This document shows, piece after piece, positions 27,368-37,107 of a DNA stretch of 64,000 nucleotides (its first letter is position 1; every line of letters begins with the position of its first letter). Source of the stretch: Verrucomicrobiota bacterium. Its GTDB lineage: Bacteria > Verrucomicrobiota > Verrucomicrobiia > Limisphaerales > JADJPG01. Where the stretch lies: positions 1 through 64,000 of the forward strand of contig JADJPG010000046.1 in NCBI GenBank assembly GCA_016713365.1. Direction: 5' to 3'. The notes under the pieces are model-generated. The model was not told the DNA's origin. It saw only the letters and a list, made by a program, of their open reading frames with translations, and made no database searches. Position numbers and translations under genes: made by a program.

Positions 27368-28462
27368 ATGAAACACCTGATTATTCCCTTCCTCGGAATT
27401 GCGACTTTTGTTTCCGCGCAGAATGACCTGCCAGTCACGCCTGAACCGCTTCCGCCGCCAACTCCGGAGGACGTCACCGTTCCTCCGCCGCCGGCACCCG
27501 GTGGTGCCGTAAATAGCAATCGCAGCAAGACGGTGCGGCGTGCAACCACCGGTGCCGGCGGGGCTGGATTGGCCGCTCCTGGCGGAGCCCCTGCGGCTGC
27601 TGACGCGCAAATTCAACAAGCACTGGCCAACGCCCAGGCAACGGTCGCCGCAATTCGCCGCGAACGAATCGAGCTGGAACTTCCGCGCACCACCAAGACG
27701 GGGCGCACGCTCGTCGTGCAGGTTTCCGATCCGGATCCAGTGGCGATGGCGGAACTGGAGGAAGACCTCAGCGTCATGGCGCTAATCCTTCGCAAGGCCA
27801 CGGGCGGTTCGCTGGGGGATGAGAAGCGGATGGCGCTCGGCATCGAGGTCGATTCCTCCGTCTTCGGCTCGTCAAGCGGCGCGCGGAACCTTTACGTGGA
27901 AGGTCATGGCGCGATGTTTCTGCTGGCCGTTCCGTTCCCGCTCATCGCACCGCCCGAGAAGTCCACCCAGACCAAAGTGAAGGTGAAGCCGGACAGTGAC
28001 TGGGCCGAGGCGCGCGAGGAACTCATGAAGTCGGAGCGCAGCCGGTTGGAGATTCAGCTCGAACGAATCTGGTCCGGCAGCGGCAAACCTGGCGCCGCTG
28101 ATTATGATGCCGCGAAAGTGGAGGAACTCACGCTCGATATGCTGCGTGCGTTGAAGAATGCGACGCACATTCGAGGACTGAAGCCCGAGGAGTTTGTCAC
28201 GGTGGTGATTCAGGGTGAGGAAAGCGTGCGCGGTGAAAAGTGGGCGACGCCGGGCAAGAATGGAAAGTCATCGAGCAGCAAGGGCGACTCGCGGCGCGGC
28301 GAGACGGTGATGACCATCCGCGTGAAACGCGCCGACATCGAAGCGTTCGACTCCGGCAAACTGGATCTCCCGGCGTTCCGGAAGAAGACGGCGATTCAAA
28401 CTTACTTCCGCCGCGCTGATTCCTCGGTGGGCACGGCGACATTCCTTGGGCCAAATCCGTGA
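27368..28462 (+). CDS. Secreted protein of unknown function, third gene of the ECF operon
   Basis: A 364-residue protein with a signal peptide (cleavage likely after VSAQ), a Pro-rich stretch (residues ~20-45), a Gly/Ala-rich segment, and a mixed alpha/beta domain with no motif that I recognise. It contains 'GIEVDSSVFGSSSGARNLYVEGHGAMFL' (quoted in part). It follows the anti-sigma gene by 21 nt, so it is probably cotranscribed and may be part of the same envelope-stress response. Function not assigned. Confidence 0.75.
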   Translation: MKHLIIPFLGIATFVSAQNDLPVTPEPLPPPTPEDVTVPPPPAPGGAVNSNRSKTVRRATTGAGGAGLAAPGGAPAAADAQIQQALANAQATVAAIRRERIELELPRTTKTGRTLVVQVSDPDPVAMAELEEDLSVMALILRKATGGSLGDEKRMALGIEVDSSVFGSSSGARNLYVEGHGAMFLLAVPFPLIAPPEKSTQTKVKVKPDSDWAEAREELMKSERSRLEIQLERIWSGSGKPGAADYDAAKVEELTLDMLRALKNATHIRGLKPEEFVTVVIQGEESVRGEKWATPGKNGKSSSSKGDSRRGETVMTIRVKRADIEAFDSGKLDLPAFRKKTAIQTYFRRADSSVGTATFLGPNP

Positions 28463-28528
28463 CGATCAAAAACCAGAAACGCGCCGCGCAACTCTTCGCG
28501 GAGTGCGGTGTCTAACCAACAGTCGGAA

Positions 28529-28756
28529 ATGAAATCGAATCGAAAACGAAGTTGGTCGGCGGCGGAACTGGTCCCGCTTATTCTCCTCGGGCTGGCTGGG
28601 CTGAACATATTGGTCGTGGCCCCGGCAAAGCTCCCGTCTTCCATGACAGTTCCTCAAGAATCGCCACGGCTGCAATCCCCTCCCAAACCGCCGCCGCCCA
28701 ACAAATCGATGATTGCGATGGAGACGCCGTCGGCCTCCCCTGGCCGGCGCAGTTAA
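28529..28756 (+). CDS. Small single-TM hypothetical protein
   Basis: A 75-residue frame with one predicted TM segment (AELVPLILLGLAGLNILVVAP) and a Pro/Ser-rich tail. It lies 66 nt after the preceding gene on the same strand. ATG 28529 is used; a GTG at 28508 is also in frame. Coding status is plausible because of the clean TM segment but unproven. Confidence 0.45.
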   Translation: MKSNRKRSWSAAELVPLILLGLAGLNILVVAPAKLPSSMTVPQESPRLQSPPKPPPPNKSMIAMETPSASPGRRS

Positions 28757-28806
28757 GCTCAGTCCGATTTCACCGCGTGGCTTCGTGCTGCGCGGTTCGA
28801 TTTCGC

Positions 28807-30093
28807 TTACACCTTCGGTTCCCAGCCCTTGCGGTATTCACGGCCCCACAATTTCTCCGCGGCTTTGTCGCCGATGATCTTTCGCGCCACCGGATCGAAC
28901 TGAATCGTGTGACCCGTGCGGTAGGCGATGTTGGAGAGGTGACAGAGCAGGGTGCTCGTCTGGCCCACGGCGATCTCCGAGTTCGGCTTCGCCTCGCCGC
29001 GAATGGATTTCAGGAAGTTCTCGATGTGACTCTTGTCGCCGCCTGACCCAGTGCCTTCGCTGGTTTGTTTCCCTTTCGGGTCAAAGATGCGATAGCCGTT
29101 CCCGTAGATGGCCATCGATCCGTTGCTTCCGTACCACGCGACGAACGGCAGGTTCTCGTTGTTCCGCGGGTGACAGCTGCTGCCGTCCCAAATGAGCAGT
29201 TTGCTCCCGAAGTCCGCGGTGGCGACCGTGGTGTCCGGTGTCTCCTGATCGTCATCGAAGTGATAGCGACCGCCGCCGCAGGTCACGCGAATCGGGCACT
29301 CGACGTCCAATCCCCAACGAGCGAGATCGAAGGCGTGCGGGCCGTTGTTCGCGATCTCGCCGCCGCCCCAATGCCAGCGCCAGTGCCAGTTGTAGTGAAC
29401 AAGGTTGTCCACATACGGGCGCTCGGGCGCCGGTCCCTGCCAGAGATCGTAGTCGATGTTCGCCGGCACGGGCACCTGCTTGCCGCGCCCGATGCTGCCG
29501 CGGGCGTTCACATACCAGGTCCGCGCCGAACGCACTTCGCCGATCGCTCCGTCGCGGAGTTTATCGACGGCCTCGATAATGCCAGGCCAGCTGCGACGCT
29601 GATTGCCCATCTGCACGACGCGTTTGTTCTTTCGCGCGGCGGCAACGAGCAGTTCACCTTCGCGGGCGTTGTGGGAGCCAGGTTTCTCGACATAGACATG
29701 CTTTCCCGCCGAGCAACCGAGAATGGCGGCGGGCGCGTGCCAGTGATTCGGGGTGGCGATGAAGATCGCGTCGACCTCCTTGTCATCGAGGATGCGGCGG
29801 AAATCCTTGGCGGCCTTCGGCGGTTTGTCTGCTGTGGCGAACGCGGCCTTCTGCGCCTTGGCTATGCGCGTCTCGTCGATGTCGGAAAGGTAGGCGACGT
29901 CGACATTCGCGATTTGCTGGAGCGCCTTGACGTGGTCAAAACCACGACCCAACCCAACGACGCCGACAACCAGTTTCTCGCCGGGGCTTTTGGGCGATTG
30001 CGCACGGGCGAGCAGTGGCGCGGCAGCGACGCCGAAGCTGAAGAGTGTGGTGCGTTTGACGAAGTCGCGTCGGTGGAGCGGGGTTGGGTTCAT
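28807..30093 (-). CDS. Tat-exported Gfo/Idh/MocA-family oxidoreductase
   Basis: A 428-residue NAD(P)-dependent oxidoreductase. It has a twin-arginine signal (RRDFVKR) and AxA cleavage site (LLARAQ), then a Rossmann domain (VGVVGLGRGFDH) and the family motif EKPGSHNAREG around residue 128, and a C-terminal substrate domain with several aromatic residues (NWHWRWHWGGG). Tat export suggests that it folds with cofactor in the cytoplasm and acts in the periplasm. Such proteins are numerous in Verrucomicrobia and Planctomycetes and are thought to modify sugars or inositols. 46 nt separate it from the upstream multiheme cytochrome, so cotranscription is possible. Confidence 0.9.
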   Translation of the reverse strand: MNPTPLHRRDFVKRTTLFSFGVAAAPLLARAQSPKSPGEKLVVGVVGLGRGFDHVKALQQIANVDVAYLSDIDETRIAKAQKAAFATADKPPKAAKDFRRILDDKEVDAIFIATPNHWHAPAAILGCSAGKHVYVEKPGSHNAREGELLVAAARKNKRVVQMGNQRRSWPGIIEAVDKLRDGAIGEVRSARTWYVNARGSIGRGKQVPVPANIDYDLWQGPAPERPYVDNLVHYNWHWRWHWGGGEIANNGPHAFDLARWGLDVECPIRVTCGGGRYHFDDDQETPDTTVATADFGSKLLIWDGSSCHPRNNENLPFVAWYGSNGSMAIYGNGYRIFDPKGKQTSEGTGSGGDKSHIENFLKSIRGEAKPNSEIAVGQTSTLLCHLSNIAYRTGHTIQFDPVARKIIGDKAAEKLWGREYRKGWEPKV

Positions 30094-30139
30094 AAAGGAA
30101 TCGGACGGCGAAGGCGGAGCTGCTCATCAAAGAAACTCG

Positions 30140-32185
30140 CTACGGCTGGCGAAGTTGTTCGAGCAGGCGGCGCGCGGCGGCGTCTTCCGGCGCGAGACGA
30201 AGGCCGGCCTCCAGTGATTGAATGGCTTCGGCTGTGCGGTTGAGCTGGGCAAAAGTCTGCGCGAGCTGGAAGTGCAGCGCGGCCTTGGTGGGTCTTGCCT
30301 TAATCGCGCTTTGGAGCGCGGCGATGGCTTTGTCCGCATCACCGGTTTGCAGGTGCGCGAGCGCGAGATGGGAGAGCGAAACGTAGTTGTTGGGGTTCGC
30401 CTCGACGGAACGATTGAGGAGTTGGATCGACGTCGAGACATCGCCGCGATTTGCGTGCTGGCCCGCCAGCATGTCCGCCGCGACAGACCAGCGCAGTCGG
30501 ACGGCGTCGCCGAATCCGCCGGTGCGTTGTTCCTCGCTCGCGAGAAAATCGTAAACGGGCTGGTGCTCCATGAACCCGGCGTGCAGCGCGGTGAGTCCGA
30601 GCGCGCGCAGATCAACATCCTCGCTGCGGGCGAAGTTCTTGAGCGGTTCGATGAGGCGCGCGTCGTTCGTCATGCCGGGCCGGAGGAAACGTTGCATCCA
30701 GCTCGCCAGCGCTGCGGATTCGGCGATGGAATGACCGGTGTCGACGCGGAGCAATAATGCGGCGGCGGCGATGGGATCGCTGATATCGGCGGCCAGCAGT
30801 TGATTGGAGACCGAGACGGGATGCGGCTTGAGCTTGCCCCACCACTCACGCGTGTAGCGTTCCTGCCAGGCAAGGTCACGATCGGTGTGGCATTTCTGGC
30901 ACGCGTTTTCGATGCCGAGCTTTTGGTCGAAGGCCGGTCGCGGAATTGGAATGGAATGATCCGAGCGCGCGAACTGGAGCTCGGTGCCGACGCCGGGATG
31001 CTGAAGATAAGGCATGTGGCAGGCGACGCAGGAATCACCCGGCGAACCGGCTTTGTGATGGGAATGACGTTCGGTGTCGACCGCTTTGCTCGCGTGACAT
31101 GATGTGCACTGGCGGTTGTCGAAACGACCGACGAGTTCGCGCTGGAAGACGTCGCGATAATGATTGCCGTGCGGATCGTGACAGTCGGTGCAGGTCATCG
31201 ATCCGTTGCGGTAGCAGTCGCTGAAAAGATGATTGCCCTGGTAGCTGAACGACCGGATGCGGCCATCGACGTGATACGGATTCTGGCCGAGCACGGGCAG
31301 CTTGAGGGAGAAGTAATCTTCCAGCGACGCGCCGGGCAGATAGGGATCTTCGCGCAGGACTTCCTTGGTGGCGTGGCATTGCAGACACAGCTTTACGGAG
31401 GCGTCTTTGGTCAACGTCGCCAGCCGTTGCATGCCGACGTATGCGTTCGTTTCGAAGCCGGGCCGCGAGACGATGTCGATGTGTTCGCGAGCCGGGCCGT
31501 GGCACGACTCGCAGTTGATCTTCAGTGTCTGGTAGCGCGTGGCGAATCTTCCGGCCGCGTTGTCCCAGCCGGCGGTGATCTGGCTGCCGTGACAGTTCTG
31601 ACAGTTTGACAGGTCAGTGACAGAGCCGAGGACGCGATGCGGCGGCCAGTTCGCGAGATCGGTCTTCAGCGAGATGTCGCGGCTGACGGGCGTCCACTTC
31701 AGGCCGGCGCGGAGTTGCACGAACCAGAGATTTTCCTTCCGGATGAAATCGAAGGGCAGGAAGCGCACGGTGCCGTCGGGATGGCGATCGAAGAACGACT
31801 GCGTTCCCCCGCCCACCATGTGACCACCGCCGACTACCGCGTCGACGAGGATGTCGAACGGCGGTGCGCCATCCATCGTGACGCGGAAGATAGGACTGCC
31901 GGTCGCTGAGTTGGTGGGAATGACAACGGCGTCCTTGAAGTGGAGCGGTTGGCCATCGAAGCGCGCGATGAGACCGACTTCGCCGGGAAGACCGCCGGCG
32001 CGCCCGTGGGTGGAGTTCTTCCAAAGATCGAATTGCTTCTGATGACAGCGCGCGCACGAGTCGGCCCCGACGAAGTCCTCGAACTTTGGCGCTGCGATCG
32101 ACGAGATGAGCCCTATCGCCAACCAAGAGCACACGACCGCGAAGAGATTCGCGATTCGGCGATGAGTTGGTGGGTGGAGGTTCAT
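30140..32185 (-). CDS. Octaheme c-type cytochrome with C-terminal TPR region
   Basis: A ~681-residue secreted protein. It has a signal sequence, eight CxxCH haem-attachment motifs (CARCH, CQNCH, CESCH, CLQCH, CTDCH, CTSCH, CVACH, CQKCH) in the first ~300 residues in the style of cytochrome c554/multihaem nitrite-reductase-like proteins, then HEAT/TPR repeats to the C-terminus (NNYVSLSHLALAHLQTGDADKAIAALQSA, quoted in part). ATG 32185 gives a sensible signal peptide. It lies 7 nt after the preceding pentahaem cytochrome, so the two probably form an electron-transfer unit. Donor and acceptor are unknown. Confidence 0.9.
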   Translation of the reverse strand: MNLHPPTHRRIANLFAVVCSWLAIGLISSIAAPKFEDFVGADSCARCHQKQFDLWKNSTHGRAGGLPGEVGLIARFDGQPLHFKDAVVIPTNSATGSPIFRVTMDGAPPFDILVDAVVGGGHMVGGGTQSFFDRHPDGTVRFLPFDFIRKENLWFVQLRAGLKWTPVSRDISLKTDLANWPPHRVLGSVTDLSNCQNCHGSQITAGWDNAAGRFATRYQTLKINCESCHGPAREHIDIVSRPGFETNAYVGMQRLATLTKDASVKLCLQCHATKEVLREDPYLPGASLEDYFSLKLPVLGQNPYHVDGRIRSFSYQGNHLFSDCYRNGSMTCTDCHDPHGNHYRDVFQRELVGRFDNRQCTSCHASKAVDTERHSHHKAGSPGDSCVACHMPYLQHPGVGTELQFARSDHSIPIPRPAFDQKLGIENACQKCHTDRDLAWQERYTREWWGKLKPHPVSVSNQLLAADISDPIAAAALLLRVDTGHSIAESAALASWMQRFLRPGMTNDARLIEPLKNFARSEDVDLRALGLTALHAGFMEHQPVYDFLASEEQRTGGFGDAVRLRWSVAADMLAGQHANRGDVSTSIQLLNRSVEANPNNYVSLSHLALAHLQTGDADKAIAALQSAIKARPTKAALHFQLAQTFAQLNRTAEAIQSLEAGLRLAPEDAAARRLLEQLRQP

Positions 32186-32192
32186 CGTGTTC

Positions 32193-33908
32193 TCACTTCG
32201 CTCCGTCACGCGACCACTCCGGTCCTTCGCAGCGGCAAAGCGATCGAATGTGCGCGACGAGTTCGCGAATCTCCTCTGCGCCGAACGAGTTTCCCCACGA
32301 GGGCATGTGGTGACTCTTGTTGAGGACGAAACCGCCGGCATGGATGCCGTCGAACAGCGTGTCGTCGGGGCGCCTGCTCATTGCCAGAGGATCGGCGTGA
32401 GATGTGGGTTTCGTGGGTAGAAATGCGGCGTTGAAGCCGTCGCCGCGGCCGTCAATGCCGTGACACGACGCGCAATGGCGGGCGTAATTCTGCGCGGCGC
32501 GGTTGGTCGCAGTCGAAGTGATGAGGCGATGATCGAACGGCGAGAGGTAGGTGGTCTGAAGGGACGGCGAGTCGCGCTGGAGGAGGAAGTCGGCGATGAG
32601 CTGGACGGTGTCATCCGGCAGCGGTGCCTGCGGCATGATGGAGTGCGGCGCGATGGCGCGGGGATTGCGGATGATGTTGAGGACGTAGCTCGGTTGAAGG
32701 CGGCTGCGCGCGTGCGCGAGGTCCGGCGCGACGCGTCCGCCTTTGTCTTCCAGACTGTGGCAGCCGAGGCAGGAGAGCTTGTCGCGCAGGAGCAGGGCGG
32801 CCTTGTTCATCGCGAAGGCGCTGCGAGGCGTCGGCTGGTATTCCGATTTCAACGCGGTGTGGCCGTCGTGTTGTGACAGGAGAAACGTCGCGATGGATTT
32901 TGCTTCCTCCGCGGTCAGACGGAAGTTGGGCATGCGCGCGCCGTCGCCGGGTTGGTAGCCAAACGGACGGATGGAGTGCGGCTTGCGCAGGAATCCTTCC
33001 AGCCACGCCTTCTGCACGCGCAGTCCTTCGCCGGCGAGCGATGGCGCGGCGTTGGTGCGCGGAGCGATGGTGGGATGGCGGTGGCACGCGGCGCAATTCA
33101 ACGCGCGGAACAACGTTTCGCCGTGAGCGGCGGTGACGTTGGGGAAGCTTTGTCGGGCGGCAGAAAGCTTCGCGTCGAGCGCAGTGCGGCGTTCGGCATT
33201 CAGCGAGAAGAGGTGACTGGTCAGGCGCTGAATCTTTCCGGCGGCGTCCGGTGTGACTTCGCTGAAGTGAGCGCGGTCAGCGGAGAGTTGAAAGAACTGC
33301 GGCGGCATGGTGGCCGGAGCGACGCCGAATCTCGCAGGCGCGACCAGATAATCGGTCACCCATTCTCGGCGAACCCGGATGCTGACATTGGTGAGTTCGA
33401 CAGCGCGATGTCCGCCTTGGCCCGCGTAGTCGTGACACGAAAGACAGATCAGTCCGCGCACGAGTTCGCCCTGGAATTCCGTGGAGGAGACGGGAGTCGC
33501 GGGCGGAGCGGCCTGCAAGGCTGCGGGCAAACGCGGCCAGTTTCCGGCGACGTGGCGCTGCGCCTCGAGGAAGACGGTGAGAGCGAGCGCTTCCTTCTCG
33601 GATAACGCAAAGTCAGGCATGCGCGCGGCGCCGAGGTGTTGTCGGATGCGCGATGGGTTTTGCAGAAACTCAAACACCCACGCCGGTTGGTAGCGAAGAC
33701 CAGCGCTGCCGAGGTCGGGCGCAAGCTCGCGCAGGGTGCGGTTCGGCCCGAGCTCAGTGTGGCACTGGGCGCAGCCGATTTGGGTGGCGAGTTCGCGACC
33801 TTGGGTGATGTTGGAGCTATCCGCTGCGAAGGCATTCTCCCTCGCGCGCCACAAGAATGCCGCCGCAATGAGCAGTGCAAGCAGAGGGTGGCTGCGGAGT
33901 GCGGGCAT
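32193..33908 (-). CDS. Multi-domain c-type cytochrome, five CxxCH motifs
   Basis: A 571-residue periplasmic protein with signal peptide and five CxxCH motifs (CAQCH, CLSCH, CAACH, CLGCH, CASCH), each in a monohaem cytochrome-c-like domain of about 100 residues with a downstream Met-containing segment (e.g. ARMPDFALSEKE). The protein looks like a string of cytochrome c domains built by duplication. First gene of the operon; the octahaem/TPR cytochrome follows. A role as a periplasmic electron conduit is inferred. Confidence 0.88.
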   Translation of the reverse strand: MPALRSHPLLALLIAAAFLWRARENAFAADSSNITQGRELATQIGCAQCHTELGPNRTLRELAPDLGSAGLRYQPAWVFEFLQNPSRIRQHLGAARMPDFALSEKEALALTVFLEAQRHVAGNWPRLPAALQAAPPATPVSSTEFQGELVRGLICLSCHDYAGQGGHRAVELTNVSIRVRREWVTDYLVAPARFGVAPATMPPQFFQLSADRAHFSEVTPDAAGKIQRLTSHLFSLNAERRTALDAKLSAARQSFPNVTAAHGETLFRALNCAACHRHPTIAPRTNAAPSLAGEGLRVQKAWLEGFLRKPHSIRPFGYQPGDGARMPNFRLTAEEAKSIATFLLSQHDGHTALKSEYQPTPRSAFAMNKAALLLRDKLSCLGCHSLEDKGGRVAPDLAHARSRLQPSYVLNIIRNPRAIAPHSIMPQAPLPDDTVQLIADFLLQRDSPSLQTTYLSPFDHRLITSTATNRAAQNYARHCASCHGIDGRGDGFNAAFLPTKPTSHADPLAMSRRPDDTLFDGIHAGGFVLNKSHHMPSWGNSFGAEEIRELVAHIRSLCRCEGPEWSRDGAK

Positions 33909-33969
33909 GCGCTTTTGTAATCGGGAACTCTCCGTGTCGCAATCTTGCACTGGGCGAACTGTGCATGCC

Positions 33970-36063
33970 TTACCGAGGTGTGAATCGGAGGCGGAAGAAT
34001 TTGGTCCGCTCGGCTGCGGGCATCGTGACGTGATGATTCCAGCCGTCAGTCCCAGTGGGTGTATTCACTGGAGTCCAAGACCCGCCGAGTGAATCGAGAT
34101 CAGAACTTGTTTCGAGAGTCCAATCTGGATTGGCGGTGTTCCATGTGAGGTCGAGCAAGTCACCAGTGTGTTTGAGATTCAGCGACGGCGAGGCGGGCTG
34201 GTGTTCTGCGACAAGTTCCAGCGCGAAGCTCAAATCGGAACTTGCTGAATCGGCTTGATGAACTTCAGCAGCCAGGATGTTTCGCCCGGCGACCAGAGCA
34301 GCCGACGGGATATGGAATCTAAAAATAGTACGTTCATCGTTCCCGCCGACGGTGGTCAGAGCGAGAGTGCCGGGAAGGAGGGCGGTGTTCATTGGCAGAT
34401 TGCTCCGAAACACTTCCGACCCGTTAAGGTAAACGGCGGCGCCGTCGTCTCGGATTAAACGTAGTTGAAGGGCCGAAATTGTTTCGGGATTCAAAATGGT
34501 AAACTCGCGACGGAACCAGGTGGTGATGTGTTTGTTGGCCTGGTCTGAGCCGAATCCGACGACTGTCGCCTCGTCGCCCTCGCCGTAGCCCAATTTGGCC
34601 GGTCCGAAGGACCAAAGGGAGTCGTCGAAGCTGGGTAAGGTCCAGTTGCCGACGGGCATCACCCCTGAGTCGAGATAGCGCCAGATTGCTCGACTCGAGA
34701 CGAGTTCCGCGCCCAATTTGAAGAAGGTGGGTGCTGATGCCGTGCTCAGCTCAGAAGTGTCTGTAGCGATGGCGACGACGGAGTAGCTACCGACTGTGGC
34801 GTTGCTCCAATACATCTGAAATGGAGCATTTGTCACCCGACCGACGAATTGTGCATTGATTCTGAACTCGACGCTTGCGATTCCCAGATCATCCACGGCG
34901 TTTGCTTTGAGCAGCACCGGCGATCCCGCGGCGAGAAGTTCGGAATGGTTCGGAACTGTGATCGAAACGACAGGTGGCACGTGGCCCAGGGCATTTAGTT
35001 CGAGGTCGAAGGAAAGATCCGAACTGTCCGGCGCCGCTTGATGAACTTCCACCGCGAGAACATTTCTACCGACCTGCAACAACCCGGGGTTGATCGCTGC
35101 TGTATGGAGGGCGACGGATTCATCTTCGTCGCCAGCAGCGCTGGAGGCGCGAGTATCGAACGCGATCGCTCCATCGGGCATGTTGCTGCGAAACACTTCC
35201 GTCCCATTCAGGTAAATCACCGCGCCGTCGTCGCGAAGGAGCCTCAAGTTCAATTTCGCAATGCTCTCCGGGTCTTGAACGGTGAACGAATGGCGGAAAT
35301 AGGTGGTGAGGTGCTTGTTCTGGGGATCGTTTCCGAATCGTACGATCGTGGATTCATCCCCGTCCCCGTAGCCAAGAGGCGCCCTTCCAGTGTTCCACCC
35401 GGCTTCGCTCGCGTTGGGCTCCCTCCAGCCGGAGCCCAGGTTGGCTCCGGTATCGTGATACTTCCACGGCGCTCCCAGCGAAATCAGCGATACGTTGCTG
35501 ACGCTGGAGCTGAACTCGACCACGCCGTTCAGGGGAAGTCCGATGGGGTCTGAGCGAATTGTACCCCAGTCGTTCCATTGGTTCTGCGCATGGTGACCGG
35601 GATAAAAGATGGCGACGTAGTCCTCCGACTCGATGGAGTTCGGTTCGCCTGGAGCCCAGGCGGTGAACGTCACGGCTTCCCCGCTCGACCAGATGAACTG
35701 TCCTTCCGTTGCGGCGTCATTTAGTCCAATCCAGAGCAGCCGGTTTATACCGCCATAGTGAGCAAAGGTCTCGAAGATCCAATTCTGCTCGGCGGCATCG
35801 TTGATCGTAACCAAGTGTCCTCCGAGGGCGCTGGCCTCAGCCTCGCTCGCCTGCCAGGTGTCGTTTCGTAAAAGAACGTAGCGATGACCGGTGCTGGAGT
35901 TCGTGAGGATGGGACTGATGGTGCTGCCCGCGAGCGTTGTTGCGGTCGATAAGGATACCAATGCCACAACCAGCAGCTTTAACAGAGAGCGATTGAATCT
36001 ATGGGAACTCACCGTGTATTGTTTGCATACTTGAGGCTGCGACTCAAGGCTAGTTCCAGCCAA
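33970..36063 (-). CDS. Secreted C-type-lectin-like protein with duplicated beta-sandwich modules
   Basis: A 697-residue protein with an N-terminal signal anchor (LLKLLVVALVSLSTATTLA). Residues ~60-190 form a C-type-lectin-like domain (WIGLNDAATEGQFIWSSGE; WAPGEPNS with the sugar-binding EPN motif). Two related ~150-residue modules follow (about 205-360 and 450-615), sharing 'DDGAxxYLNGxEVFRSN' and 'GRNxLAxEVHQA'. A Big-like domain separates them and a short domain with WTLETSSDL closes the protein. It is probably an extracellular carbohydrate-binding protein. No PEP-CTERM-type sorting tail is visible. The first start (36063) is used; GTGs further in are possible. Confidence 0.82.
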   Translation of the reverse strand: MAGTSLESQPQVCKQYTVSSHRFNRSLLKLLVVALVSLSTATTLAGSTISPILTNSSTGHRYVLLRNDTWQASEAEASALGGHLVTINDAAEQNWIFETFAHYGGINRLLWIGLNDAATEGQFIWSSGEAVTFTAWAPGEPNSIESEDYVAIFYPGHHAQNQWNDWGTIRSDPIGLPLNGVVEFSSSVSNVSLISLGAPWKYHDTGANLGSGWREPNASEAGWNTGRAPLGYGDGDESTIVRFGNDPQNKHLTTYFRHSFTVQDPESIAKLNLRLLRDDGAVIYLNGTEVFRSNMPDGAIAFDTRASSAAGDEDESVALHTAAINPGLLQVGRNVLAVEVHQAAPDSSDLSFDLELNALGHVPPVVSITVPNHSELLAAGSPVLLKANAVDDLGIASVEFRINAQFVGRVTNAPFQMYWSNATVGSYSVVAIATDTSELSTASAPTFFKLGAELVSSRAIWRYLDSGVMPVGNWTLPSFDDSLWSFGPAKLGYGEGDEATVVGFGSDQANKHITTWFRREFTILNPETISALQLRLIRDDGAAVYLNGSEVFRSNLPMNTALLPGTLALTTVGGNDERTIFRFHIPSAALVAGRNILAAEVHQADSASSDLSFALELVAEHQPASPSLNLKHTGDLLDLTWNTANPDWTLETSSDLDSLGGSWTPVNTPTGTDGWNHHVTMPAAERTKFFRLRFTPR

Positions 36064-36093
36064 AGGTTGGCGTAAGCCAAGGACCTGGTTACA

Positions 36094-37077
36094 TCAGCGT
36101 GCTGCTGAATAGATCTTCTCGACCACGGCGAGCGCCGCTTTCGCTTCCTTCAGACCGGGCACGGGCGTGCGCTTCTGGCGAATGTCTTCCATGAACTCCG
36201 TCATCTCGATGCGCCACGATTCGTCGCCGCGTGGGAATTCCCAGACGGTCGTTTCGGGCGGGCCCATCTGCGGGAGCATCTTGTAGTAAGTCAGCTTCTC
36301 CAGGCCGTAGCTGCCGCCGAGTCCCTCCCAGTGCAGCTTCGCGTCGCGACCGTAGATTTCGAGGCTGAAGAGGTTCTTCCACTCGGTGCAGCTCGCGTGC
36401 AGCCACGCGGTCTGGCCGGCGGCGTTGCGCAGGCTGAGGAACGCGTTGTCATCGACGGGCATGTTCCAGAAGTAGGTCGGGGCGTGGCCGTCGACTTGCG
36501 TGAACTCGCCAAGAAAAATCCCGGCGAGATCGATGAGATGAACGCCCTGGTCGATCAGCTCGCCGCCGCCGGACAATTTTGGATCAGCGCGCCATTCCTT
36601 GTCGTAACCGACTCGGCCGCCCTGACCGTAACGGCCGCGCACGAACATCATCGGACCGAGCGCGCCGCTTCGGAAAAGTTGCAGTGCCTTGAGACACGCC
36701 GGATGGTAGCGATGGTTGTAACCAACGCGAACGAGCGCGCCGGTCTTTGCGGCGGTGGCTTCGAGGGTTTCAAGTTCCTTCAGGGAAATCGCGCCGGGCT
36801 TCTCGATGAGCACGTGCTTGCCGTTCTCGGCGGCCTTGATGGCGAGCGGGGCGAGCGAGGCGTTGACGGTGGCGATCATCACGACGTCCACGTTGGGTGA
36901 CGTGACGGTTTGCGTGACGGAATCGGTGGCGACGCAGCCGGGAGATTGCGAGGCGAGTTTCTTGGCGCGATCGATGTCGAGATCGCACGTCACGGTTACG
37001 CTGCCGGGCGGCAGGAGGTTGAGACGTTTCTGGCCGACGAGGCCGCAACCAATGAGGGCGATGCGCGGAGAGTTCAT
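36094..37077 (-). CDS. Cytoplasmic Gfo/Idh/MocA-family oxidoreductase
   Basis: A ~327-residue NAD-dependent dehydrogenase without export signal. It has the Rossmann motif IALIGCGLVGQKR right at the N-terminus, the EKPGAISLKEL motif around residue 95, and the C-terminal dimer/substrate domain (GGGELIDQGVHLIDLAGIFLGEF, quoted in part) with the conserved lysine/histidine region. ATG 37077 places the nucleotide-binding motif at the usual distance; ATG 37098 is also possible. A short-unit repeat array lies immediately upstream. Substrate unknown; sugar or sugar-nucleotide oxidation is most likely. Confidence 0.88.
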   Translation of the reverse strand: MNSPRIALIGCGLVGQKRLNLLPPGSVTVTCDLDIDRAKKLASQSPGCVATDSVTQTVTSPNVDVVMIATVNASLAPLAIKAAENGKHVLIEKPGAISLKELETLEATAAKTGALVRVGYNHRYHPACLKALQLFRSGALGPMMFVRGRYGQGGRVGYDKEWRADPKLSGGGELIDQGVHLIDLAGIFLGEFTQVDGHAPTYFWNMPVDDNAFLSLRNAAGQTAWLHASCTEWKNLFSLEIYGRDAKLHWEGLGGSYGLEKLTYYKMLPQMGPPETTVWEFPRGDESWRIEMTEFMEDIRQKRTPVPGLKEAKAALAVVEKIYSAAR

Positions 37078-37107
37078 GCGTTCTACGGGTTCGGACATCG
37101 AAGGCAG

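Noticed and set aside
28807..30093. Possible frameshift in the Tat-exported Gfo/Idh protein
   Set aside because: The frame is continuous from the Tat signal to a normal C-terminus.
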